Notes under the pieces: generated by a model
The model's input: the letters and a program-made list of their open reading frames with translations, nothing else
Told to the model about the DNA's origin: nothing
Databases searched by the model: none
Source: Paragordius varius
Taxonomy: Eukaryota > Nematomorpha
Assembly: GCA_964247055.1 (NCBI GenBank)
Contig: OZ176057.1
Location: forward strand, 3,472,001 to 3,536,000
Reading direction: 5' to 3'
DNA: 64,000 nucleotides
Made by a program: the position numbers and the translations under genes
In this document: positions 12,162 to 21,645 of the stretch, piece after piece
Layout of the letters: every line of letters starts with the position of its first letter
Position numbering within the stretch: position 1 is the first letter of the stretch

Positions 12162-12271
12162 TCAACAGCGAGGCGAACAAAATGGACATCTCCCAGGCCT
12201 AATGATTCGACACCAGTGAGGACAAAAAAGGGGCGGGCAACCGCCTGGTCCTCCCGGACCTCCCCCACCAC
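12162..12271 (-). CDS. Terminal exon T3 of locus B (Gly- and Cys-rich)
   Basis: Acceptor ATTTTTTAG, 110 nt, TGA stop. Joined in phase 1 to 15494-15626 it gives an 80-residue secreted peptide: a glycine/proline stretch, then GGCPPLFCPHWC, RIIRPGRC, PFCSPRC (C-x4-C-x3-C-x7-C-x2-C-x3-C). Position in the locus matches 3445-3539 of locus A, and the DNA beyond the stop is related too, but the Cys domain itself resembles T2 more than the locus A T3. That could reflect exchange between exons or fast divergence. Confidence 0.65.
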
Positions 12272-12787
12272 CTAAAAAATAAGACATTTGTTTAATATAT
12301 AACTATTTTTTAAAAAACAGATGTTTGAAAAACGATAAATAAACGGAGAAATATTGAAAGATATGATTGCATTCAATTTTTACATAGTAATTTATGAGTA
12401 ATCATGCTTGAAATATTAAATTTACTTAAAATATACAGTTAAAAATAAAATATTTGATATAACTCGATTACAGTAATGAACACTATTATAGGCCATATCT
12501 GTATCTATAGCTAAGGAGGTCTTTGATTTACATGTCTATTGCCAATATGATTTTTCATTTAATAAGTTTTTATATTTGATTGAACAGGGTATTATTTGTT
12601 CATAATTTCCAAATTTAAAAAATGTAATTTTATGACTATTGACATGTAAAATAAATATCCTTCATACAGATATGGCCTATAAAATTTCCTGACTACTATG
12701 TATTAAAAATATAAAGTTAAATTGCAAAAAAAATTATGTAAATCTCTTATTATATAAAAGTTATATATAATAATAATTTTAATTATA

Positions 12788-12912
12788 TTATTGATATGGT
12801 ATAATTTTACATCCAGGTCTACAGACGCGACACCCAAAACGCTGATCTTGACACCAATGAGGACAGAAAACGGGACCACACCCTCCTCCTGGCCCCCCAC
12901 CACCGTGGTTAC
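12788..12912 (-). CDS. Terminal exon T2 of locus B (Gly- and Cys-rich)
   Basis: Acceptor TTTTGCAG, 125 nt, TAA stop. In phase 1 with 15494-15626 it gives an 85-residue secreted peptide: glycine-rich linker, then GGCGPVFCPHWCQDQRFGC and RVCRPGC, spacing C-x4-C-x3-C-x6-C-x2-C-x3-C, and a short tail ending IIPYQ. The paralogue 4672-4970 shares HW/NW after the second Cys, RFGCRVC and the glycine linker. This copy looks intact. Confidence 0.68.
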
Positions 12913-13215
12913 CTGCAAAATATTTATTTTGTTAAATTTTATTCCTATTACCATAAAAAAATAAGGCATAAAAATACTAAGATTATAGCTATATATTCCA
13001 TTCCAACATTTTAAATCTAAATTTTTTAATATAAAACCATCCTACACTTCAGGTCCTATTTAGCAACATCGAACATTGTGAAAATAATGGTTGGTTTATG
13101 GAATTCAATAAGTAAGACTTTGACTTTTAAATTACATAAATTATTTTAATATATATTTATCTCCGCCTTACCTTTTCAAATTTATTGTAATTTTTATTAT
13201 AAATAATTAAACTAA

Positions 13216-13304
13216 CTAACATCTGTGATCACAGAAAGGACAGCCTCCGCGATGTGGAAATCTTCTGCACCAAGGAGAACAACCCCATAGGGGCCGACAT
13301 CCAC
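13216..13304 (-). CDS. Terminal exon T1 of locus B (six-Cys peptide)
   Basis: Acceptor ATTTAAATAG, 89 nt, TAG stop. In phase 1 with 15494-15626 it gives a 73-residue secreted peptide with GCRPLWGCSPWC, RRFPHRGGC, PFCDHRC: C-x5-C-x3-C-x8-C-x2-C-x3-C. Paralogue of 5550-5635; one codon is inserted between the third and fourth cysteines, in frame. An AATAAA follows about 20 bp after the stop on this strand. Confidence 0.67.
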
Positions 13305-13609
13305 CTATTTAAATATTTATTTATAAATTCTTTAGAACATGAAATTTGTACAGTAAAAATTAAAATTATGCCAAAAAATGTAAAAATGTTACAAACATAT
13401 ATTCTAACTCATCATTTTTGTTTGAAATGGGAATCAATATTGTAAATTGGTAATATACTCACTTATATAATTTAAAATTGTTAAATACTATGTTTGGGAA
13501 AACCAAAAGTGTTAATAATATGGAATGGTTTTATTTTTAGAAAATTTTTATGTTTTGTCTGTTAGTATATCAATTTTTACTGTGATGTGACAATATGAGT
13601 AAGTATACA

Positions 13610-13765
13610 TTGCTAGAAAGTTATTATTGCCAAAAAGCATATGCAACAAAGGGCAGTCTTATTGGGTTATATTTATTTTTTTCACTTTTTACTATTATTA
13701 GCCATTATTAACTCGCTTTGCTGCATATACTATTGCAATAATTAATAACTTTTTAACATATATAT
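13610..13765. repeat. Hairpin-forming repeat
   Basis: AGTTATTATTGCCAAAAAGCATATGCAACAAAG and a downstream inverted partner (GCTTTGCTGCATATACTATTGCAATAATTAATAACT, in part) can pair over about 40 bp with mismatches. It lies in the intron of locus B. Likely a small fold-back element; ends not fixed. Confidence 0.5.
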
Positions 13766-13971
13766 TTACATACTGTATATTCAAAATCTGTTTCAAAAAT
13801 GTTTTACAGTATGAGTAAGTAAACTTTGGCTTATGCCAGTTTTTTATTAATTTTTACCAGATACAATAAACTAGAGAGAGTTATTGACTTATAGTTAATA
13901 TTTTTGCTTATTATTGCTATTAGCCAATATTAATGTTCTTTTCTGCTTGCCATCTCTGGCTATACAATATA

Positions 13972-14861
13972 CCAGTCAATCGAAACCATTTCCAATCAAA
14001 TTTTCTCAGTCGATAAAAACTGTTTTATTTTTGAAGATAAATATCAAAATAGGAGATAATAACTTTTAATCATTAAAAGCACCCTAATAAGTATATTATT
14101 TTTTATATGAATGACATTTTTTTCTATTATATGTTAATGCATAATCATTAATAATTTATTCTTTTTTATATTTGCTACCTGGATGAGTATTTTATGGTTT
14201 TTATGATATTTATATAAAAAATATTTTTTTTTATATAGTTTTTCATTTACCAATTGAGATCGATGTTTTGCATTAATATTTGGGGTTAACCTAAAAATTT
14301 CTAGTTTCGGATAAAATAATAATATTCAAAAATACCATTTAAATTTCAAATTATTCATTTAACACTTCAAGTATTTACCCATTTCTAATTTATCGATAAA
14401 AATATCGTCGAAACGCATAATCTAACCAATATTATTTTTTTATGAAAAAGGTTTTTAAAATTTTGTAAAATAAATACATTTTCAATTGTTTGAAAATCAA
14501 TTAATCGTTAAATTCTTGAGATTAATATGGAATATTTTTTAAATTTTTATTATTTTATTCAAAACTAGAAATAATTTTGGGTTAGCCCAAATATTAATAT
14601 GAACCCTCGTTCTTAATTGTTGAATAAAATATTAAAGTTTTTTTGTATAATCAGTTAATAATATCTAAATAAAGAATAAGTTGTTAATGATTGTGTTTTG
14701 TCATATAATAACGAAAAATTGTCAATCAATTGTTTTCATATAAATAATATCCTATTTATATGCTCATAATGGTTAAAGGTTATTTTTATATCTTGTTTTG
14801 ATATCTATCATCACAAATAAAACAGTTTTTTATTGACTGGGAAAACGTTTCTATTGACTGG
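13972..14861. repeat. Fold-back element of about 0.9 kb
   Basis: CCAGTCAATCGAAACC at the left end and GTTTCTATTGACTGG at the right end are inverted copies. The arms continue inward: AAAACTGTTTTATTT on the left with AAATAAAACAGTTTTTTATTGACTG on the right (in part), and GGGGTTAACCTAAAAATTTCTAGTTT paired with an AAACTAGAAATAATTTTGGGTTAGCCC-like block. Arms are about 430 bp. No ORF. Located in the intron of locus B. Confidence 0.65.
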
Positions 14862-15209
14862 GAAATGATATGTTTAGTGAGAAACTATCAATGTATATTT
14901 ATTATACTGTAAATATCGGTAAAACCGCGATATTTGCATATTTTCAAAAAGCTCATTTTTAGTCGGTATTATATATGCACGGATCTGAAGACACGAAAAT
15001 ATATTTTAGCCCCCCAGCTGCTGTAAACGGAATATAAAATAAAAACAAAACATAAAAACTAAAAGACTGATGATATTATCCTTTTTGAAAAGAAACAATA
15101 TTTATTATTCTAATTATTTGGAATAGTTAAAATTTATACTCTTTTCCTTATTGTTCAGATTTTCAAAATATGGCTCGTCAAAAAACAAACAAAAATATTA
15201 GTCTTTGTT

Positions 15210-15461
15210 CATGGATGTCTAACACAAATGGCTTCGCGGGCCGCATTTAAAAATATTGGCACAAATTATATTATCTTTTGTTAGTATTAAAGCACATTGA
15301 ATGTAAAAAATGGCAAAAAGTATATGTCTTCTATTTATCTCAATAATATTTGCTGGCTGATTTATTCCATTCCAAGAACTTTAAAGAAATAAATTATAAA
15401 AATAATAATTTTCAATTTGTAATTTTTTAATTTTTCAACATGCATATGTTGCACACCCATG
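15210..15461. repeat. Probable hAT-type MITE relic
   Basis: Left end CATGGATGTCTAACACAAAT, then GGCTTCGCGGGCCGCATTT. Right end GTTGCACACCCATG, inverted relative to the left. The GCGGGCCGC block beside the end matches the subterminal sequence of the hAT at 28527-30898. I could not find an exact 8-bp target duplication. Confidence 0.4.
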
Positions 15462-15493
15462 TTTAACTGTATATAAATATCAAAAACATTCAC

Positions 15494-15626
15494 CTCCTCC
15501 ATGCAACTCCTGTGCACTAACGGAATTTAAATTAATCACCGAAATGTCCAGTAAAATTACCAATAAAACAATGGAAAAAAGGGGCCATGAATAATGAAAT
15601 ATGTTTTGCTGGCGTTTCGATAACAT
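15494..15626 (-). CDS. Signal-peptide exon of Cys-rich peptide locus B
   Basis: The exon encodes 44 residues with a basic start (MLSKRQ), a hydrophobic core (SIVLLVILLDI) and a likely cleavage site near SVSAQ, then a glycine stub, ending in phase 1 at a GTGAATG donor identical to that of locus A. Its frame is kept against 6641-6770 despite small length changes on both sides of the hydrophobic core. Downstream on the same strand are three compatible terminal exons (13216-13304, 12788-12912, 12162-12271), each with a stop, giving predicted products of 73, 85 and 80 residues. As in locus A these look like alternative last exons. Confidence 0.7.
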
Positions 15627-15731
15627 TGTGTAGAAACAGAATTGAGGTGGAAAAGGAAATAGTTTTGGGTAGATTTAGAAAAAAAAGATAAATTTTTGAT
15701 TCCTTATTCCTTATAAAATTATATTTTACTA

Positions 15732-15845
15732 TTTATATTTTAATCAATTTAATAAATGAAAGGTAATTATACCTTAAAGCAGGCATAATAGTGTGATTAT
15801 CTATGTTGCACACAGAGGGCACATATTTAAAGCCAAATTTTATAT
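15732..15845 (-). promoter_or_regulatory. Conserved block upstream of locus B signal exon
   Basis: Closely matches 6880-6985. On the minus strand it has a TATATAAAA-like box at about 15838-15846, then GTGCCCTCTGTGTGCAACAT, then CTTTAAG followed by GTATAATTACC, a donor-like site shared with locus A. This fits a TATA promoter, short 5'-UTR exon and intron, but no transcript evidence is available. Confidence 0.4.
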
Positions 15846-16025
15846 ACAGTTAAAAATTAGTTATTTTTTATGTATCCAAAATTTTTATGATTTATAATTA
15901 ACCTTAGGTTAGTTGATGAATTTAATATATATAACAAGCACATTTAATTTAATGCATTCTTTTAAAAATTTATTAAAGTTTATAAGCATCTTCCTATAAA
16001 AACTAAAAATATAAATTATATATAT

Positions 16026-16445
16026 CTGTGTGCAAAATAGAGGGTATATTTTTAACAAAAAATATTATTTCCATGAGATAGCTTATAGACAGCGTTTTCA
16101 TTTGCCGAAAAAATTTTTGTTCAAAATCTTTTTTTGAAATAGAGAGATCCAAATCGACCAAAAATTGAAAATAAAAGATAATTAAGGTTAATTTAAAGAT
16201 TGATGATAAAATTTAAGATTTTATGGTTTTTTTAGGATATATTTTCAAATAAATAGCCTAAAATTATATAGTTAGGGTTTTAATAAAATTTCAGCTTAAA
16301 AGATGGCGTTTTTTTATTTCACACTTAAAAGACAAATTCTAATGAAACTATAAAATAATTTATTTACTGCCTTAACTCACTATTAAAATCTTAACATTCA
16401 TATTTTATTCAGTAAAAAAACTTATATATCAAAATAAAACCAAAA
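16026..16445. repeat. One arm of the 7143-7875 fold-back family
   Basis: Same order of blocks as the left arm of 7143-7875: GTGTGCAAAA, GATAGCTTATAGACAGCG, TCATTTGCCG, and the shared stretch CTCACTATTAAAATCTTAACATTCATATTTTA. It lies upstream of locus B at the same relative place as the locus A copy, so it marks one edge of the segmental duplication. Confidence 0.6.
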
Positions 16446-16523
16446 TATTGTTTTTTATCTTTGCACTTTTTTGTCATCTGGTTTATGAGGGTATTTTTAT
16501 ACTGTTTTATTTTGGAATCTTAC

Positions 16524-16735
16524 ATAAGTGGTAATTATTAAGTATATAGTTTATGCAAAATATGATTTAAAAGTAGTGGATTATCAACCAACAATCCTTA
16601 CTAATATCTACGAAAATGTTAATTTGTCTTAAATCTTACAGCGATTTGTAAGGATTGTTGGTTGAAATTCCACTATTTTTAATCCTATTTTGCATAAATT
16701 ATATACTTAATACCCACTCATAATCATGCCCTACT

Positions 16736-16738
<3 letters not shown>
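16524..16738. repeat. Hairpin MITE of about 0.2 kb
   Basis: CAACCAACAATCCTTAC (about 16587) and GTAAGGATTGTTGGTTG (about 16648) pair exactly, and the arms extend outward through AAGTATATAGTTTATGCAAAAT and its inverted copy. A TA run follows at about 16739-16767. No ORF. Confidence 0.65.
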
Positions 16739-16766
<28 letters not shown>

Positions 16767-17832
16767 TAAGATATGTGCTTTCTTGTCACCTAACTTATCA
16801 TATAAAGAAATTTTATTTCTGTAACATTGAATGGCTTTTTTCGAATAATTTTGGCCTGTCGTTTGGAAATTACACTTCAATAAGGGTCGAACAAATGAGC
16901 TGTACACCTTTTGATCGTGACAAAAACAAAAAAATCCAATACTTTCATAATTATATTATGGGTTATTTAGGGTTTATCTAGCAATTCTAGACATACGATT
17001 TACCAAAGTAACCCATTATATATATATATAATATATTTATACTTTAATACGGTATTTGATACAATATTATGCATTAAATTTTTATCCGTGAAATAATATC
17101 AACCTAAAATTACTGATCATATTTAAAATAAAACTGAAAATACCAAGTAGCACAGAACAAAGTAGTTTGGTGCTGCTTGTTAGCACTTTCATATATCACT
17201 TTTTTAAAATTTAATTTTCAGTTTATATCAATATTTCTTGGTTTGAAATTTGATACAATCTTACAATATTATTTAACTATTGCTCTATTACCTATTTATT
17301 TGCAAAGTTTAAGCCATTTGATTCATATGTAAAATTTTTATAACGTTATATCTAAAAGAGCTGACACTCCTATTAATTTAAAAAATCCTTATATGCAATT
17401 ACAAAAACATACGAAAATAATAAGTATGGGATTGTATAAATAAATATGGGAAAGGAATTACAAAATTATTGCCAATTTGATAGTGAATTTAATTAAATAG
17501 ATTGATACATAACAAAATTTATCTTAGCGCTTTCCCTATTTGTCTTTAAACTCAATAGAATAAAATATTTATTACCAAAAAACTATTATCTCATAAGAGG
17601 TTTTTTTCCATAAAATTATTACAATTTATTATTGATATTGTATTTGATGGAATTGGCCCGAAATAAGAGAGAATTAATACTTATCGCATGATTCTAATTA
17701 TACATTAAATAAACTAATTAACTTTCAACAAGGTGAATGATAAATATATATTAAAATATCAATATAATTTTTGGTGATAGAACAATTTATAATTATTTTA
17801 TCAAATTTTCAAATCACAAATTTGAAATAATA

Positions 17833-18110
17833 ATGTATACTCTAATATTTTTTGTAATATTGAGTGTTAGCCACATAAGTCAATCCCAATCACAAAGTGC
17901 ACCAAGATCGGCCAGTAAATTATTGTTTATATATCCATTTCAAATAATTTTATTTTGCTCATATAAAGTCAAAATTGTAATATATATTTATATATTTTAT
18001 CCAATTTAGATAGTCCTCTGTGCCCTACATTGTTGTGTCCACCCCGTTGTATAAAGAACCCACCCCGTGGATGCTCATTTTGCATACCGAATTGTAAATT
18101 TTTTTTGTAG
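17833..18110 (+). CDS. Two-exon secreted six-Cys peptide, complete
   Basis: Exon 1 (17833-17914) encodes a 27-residue leader, MYTLIFFVILSVSHI followed by a Ser/Gln stretch, and ends in phase 1 at a GTAAAT donor. Exon 2 (18010-18110), after acceptor CAATTTAG, continues in frame to TAG. The product has 60 residues; the mature end carries CPTLLCPPRC, IKNPPRGC, SFCIPNC, spacing C-x4-C-x3-C-x7-C-x2-C-x3-C. The spacing, the intron phase and the exon split are those of loci A and B, on the opposite strand and with an unrelated leader. The intron is only 95 bp. Function unknown; the compact disulphide-rich form fits a toxin-like, antimicrobial or inhibitor peptide, but nothing in the sequence decides among these. 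Confidence 0.75.
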
Positions 18111-19429
18111 TTTTACAGTAAACATTGACATTGATATACAAACAAAACGTAAAATCTAAAAGACAACCACCATGCTTTAGGTAAACCCTGATATTTCCAA
18201 CACAAACTATCTAACATTTCATTTTAATTTTGAAATATATAATTGAGTGTTACCTATCCATTTACACACCCATACCTTTATTGCGTATTTTTTAAGCCAT
18301 AATTTGAAAAAAATCAATGCTTAATAAAGTATGGTTGTCTTTAAAATAATAAATATTTGTGTAATTTATTTTTACGTTTCGTCCGTATAATTTTAATTTA
18401 GTGTATAAAAATTTAGGATTAATTTTGTTTACAAAGGGTATGTTAAAAGTAACACTTTTGGCCTTAATTTAATTTATTTTATTGGAAAAAAGATTTTAAC
18501 TAAACTTTGCGATAATCAGGGTTAGATGCCGTCTAAAAAAATTTTATTGCGAATACTCATTGACAGGGTTGAATTTTAATAGATTTTGTAATTAAATTTT
18601 ACAATATTTCCCATATTTATCAGTTTAACTTTAGAACCTTTACGGTAATTTTTTTATTCCTTATTCTTCCGTGTAATTCTCAAAGAAATATAGTTTATTC
18701 AGTTAATATTGAAAATATATAGAAAAAATGTAAAAATCAAAAATGTTTTTTATAAAAAGACAAATCTATTTTTTTGTAACATGATTATTTTATATAACTT
18801 ATTATTTTGGGTTGCGAAATAAAAAAAATAGCAATGTAAATTAGTAACAAATTATATTATTAAATATTCCACACATATAAATAAAGATAAGGAAACATCA
18901 AACTTAAAAAAAGTTGCCTTTGCAAAAAATATTTATTTATTCTAAACATTATTTTAACAAATTTTTGTGCAGAATTAAAATCAACCTAAGCCAGAGAGAC
19001 ATTTGCCGTTAAGTTTTACTAAAAACGTTATTAAAAAAATTTTTGAGACTCACACATCCATCCATTATCATAAAATTAACAAATATAAAATGGGTCGTAA
19101 AATGTAGATTAACGAACACTTAACTTAGTGCCGGGTAGTAACTCTATTTGGCTAAAATATTCAAGCAAAAAATAAATGATTTTATTTATAATTGGGGATC
19201 TCTTGCTAAGCTTTTAAATAGACTCATATAACCGGAATAACTCACATATAAATAACCCTGCTTTAAAACATTAAAAATTTAAAATTTACGGGCAACAAGT
19301 AAAAAAAAAAATATTATTTTTCAAAAAAAGACTATCATAATTTTTTAAACCTTAATTATCATATAAATTATATAAGTAAAATTGTATTGAATATTTTACC
19401 AATTACGTGTCAATTATTTACTCAGTTTA
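18111..19429. other. Spacer with no recognised gene
   Basis: A+T-rich sequence. Some stretches (TTTTTACGTTTCGTCCGTATAATTTT-type blocks) recur elsewhere, for example near 9900 and 13550, and may be remnants of an old repeat. No exon was supported. Confidence 0.5.
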
Positions 19430-19986
19430 ACACTTCGATTCAAATTGGGGTATCTTTTTAAGCCATACTAAATTTAAATTAATTTTTTTAAAAAACTATT
19501 GAAGGAAACGGTCCCAATTTAAATTTATGCTTCTATCCTGATAAATATTATATAAATATGCGAAAATATCTTGATAAAATTTTGTTTTGAAAAAATAGTT
19601 CTACCTCAAACTACTTCGCCGCCATTTTTATTTTACAAAAATTTTGCAAAATATCGTCTTCATTTAATTTTAAGGGTAAAACTAAAGCATATTTTTTATA
19701 TAAATTACATCTAACATTGATAGAAATAGAAAAAGCGGTTTATTTTGTATTATTTTTTAATTTTACAATTTGACACATGTCAAGTTGACTGAATTTTTAC
19801 CTTTCAGTTTTAGCTCAAAATAAGTAATATCAAGTATTCTTGAATAAATTTTTTTATATATTTCGGTTTATTAATGTTATATAAGTGCAAAATTTTGCCA
19901 TGGTTTCGATTGCTTCCATACTTTTTAAACTATTTGATTTTAAACAGGCCTGGGATATCCAACTACCCCAATTTGAATCGAAGGAC
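19430..19986. repeat. 0.55-kb TA-flanked MITE, copy 1
   Basis: Ends ACACTTCGATTCAAATTGGG and, inverted, GTCCTTCGATTCAAATTGGG; TA on both sides (19428-19429, 19987-19988). The interior contains GTTTCGATTGCTTCCATA and ATTTATGCTTCTATCCTGAT, shared with the other copies. The ORF at 19874-20101 is an element shadow. Confidence 0.75.
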
Positions 19987-20795
19987 TAAAATGAGTGTGT
20001 TGTATTCAAGTGTTAAAACAATAATTATATTTGAATTAAGATTTAAAAAGAATGGTTGTCTTTCAGGAAAAAAAAATTGTATTTATATTTTTACGTTTTG
20101 AGTCTAATTTCAGTTTTTACTGCACTTTCATTCACACTTTCTTTCTTTTTTGAGTTTTATGGTGTAAAAAGATTTCTTAAGTGGTAGCATATCCTTACTT
20201 TAAGGATTATAAAACATTTCACTGTAGCCATTCAAACGGCTCTTCTTCTAAAAATTTTAAGTTTGCTTGTGTTAAAAAAAACTTACAAAAATTTAGGATA
20301 TTAAAAAGTGTATTTAGAACCTGCAAGATGCCCAAAAATGCTTAAATTTTAGTAGACATAACATCTGATTCGCATGCCCTATATGAGTTTTAATATATTG
20401 ATCCTTATCTATTCAAATTCTATAGCATGAAAAAACATTTTAAAGCCTCTTATTTTTTTTATGGAATAGAAATAATTGGTAACACAGATCATTTCTTTTT
20501 TCACAATTGTATTCATTAAAGTTTTACAAGAAAAAACTAAGATCAAAGACTGTTCTTTGCATTATAGAATCACTATACTTTTGGTTTTTAAACGAATACT
20601 AGGTCCTAACAAGCCCTAGGAAATTATAACTGAAATTGACTCCTAAAACATTGGAACCGACCGAGAGGGTTTATAAACCGGGGTCGGAACCGCTAAAATC
20701 CTATAAAAACATTTTTCATGCTTTTTCACCTAATAGTTTCAATTTCGCTTAACTGTATTAGTCAGCCCTTTAACAAAAATGCATATTTTTATCAG

Positions 20796-20962
20796 GTCCC
20801 GGGACCGGAGGGGGCGGAATCGGAGGTGGAGGCGGCGTAAGAGGACGCTATTGCGGAGGTCCTGGAAGACCGTCAGGGTGTCCGATTCTAACGTGTGAAA
20901 AGCATTGTCAATCTCAAACTTGCGGGGAACGATGTTACAAATGTAAAACTGGCTGCAGATAA
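20796..20962 (+). CDS. Terminal exon for a Gly-rich eight-Cys peptide
   Basis: Acceptor TTTTTATCAG opens a 167-nt exon ending in TAA. Frame with a phase-1 donor: a glycine-rich linker (GTGGGIGGGGGVRG), then YCGG, SGCPILTCEKHC, QSQTCGERC, YKCKTGCR. Eight cysteines: after the first, C-x4-C-x3-C-x4-C-x3-C-x2-C-x3-C. The glycine linker and the last three cysteines match the T2/T3 exons of loci A and B. I found no signal exon of its own upstream. The nearest compatible one on this strand is 17833-17914, which would give an 82-residue product and make this an alternative last exon of that gene. An AATAAA lies about 190 bp downstream. Confidence 0.6.
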
Positions 20963-21645
20963 ATATATGTCAAAAAAATCACAAAAATTTTATATTTATC
21001 ATTTTCTTCCCACAATTATTTATTAATGTATATATTGATACCACCCCAACCACATTGGTGATGCGTTATCATATATTTGTGAAATTTGCAGATAAAATAT
21101 TGATACTGTATGTATATATATTAATATATATCCCCTTTAAATAATTTACATAATAAATAAATATTTATGCTAAAGAAAGCATATTCTTTATTAGTTTGAG
21201 TCGAGAATTCGAACCATTTAATATGTTGAGAAATTACACATAACTTAACGGGTTTTATAAATTTTAAAAATGTATGAAACTATGGGGTCAATTGCATAAA
21301 GGATACCCAAATTGTCATTTTAAAAAGGATAATTTTTAATTCTGTTTTTAAAATTCTATCGAATCTTTGCTGCTCTGTTAACCCATTTATATGCATAAGT
21401 TTTTATCATTTTTAAAGTTTTTTAGATAAATAAAGGATATTTATTACATTAGCAGCATAAGTGTATCTTTCTTTAATTGTTTTTTAACAGAACGGTTAAC
21501 TTTGTTGATATGTTTATTTCACCATACAGTAAATAGAGGTCCTAAGGTGTTTAGCTAACATAAAATTGAAAATCAAATTATTAACAGAAATTTTATAATT
21601 ACATATTTACATCAGTCATTTTCTAGGAAAAAAGCAAAATATAAA
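20963..21645. other. Spacer upstream of the peroxidase gene
   Basis: Intergenic, with AATAAATAAA near 21150 that could serve the exon at 20796-20962. The peroxidase promoter presumably lies in 21200-21645, but no clear core element was seen. Confidence 0.4.

Noticed and set aside
16775-16981. Cys-containing ORF on the plus strand.
   Set aside because: No leader, no splice partner and no Cys spacing like the peptide families; next to a TA microsatellite.
3445-20962. Reading the Cys-rich exons as minicollagen-type domains.
   Set aside because: Minicollagen ends have CxxxC repeats with a final CC and collagen Gly-X-Y stretches; neither is present here.
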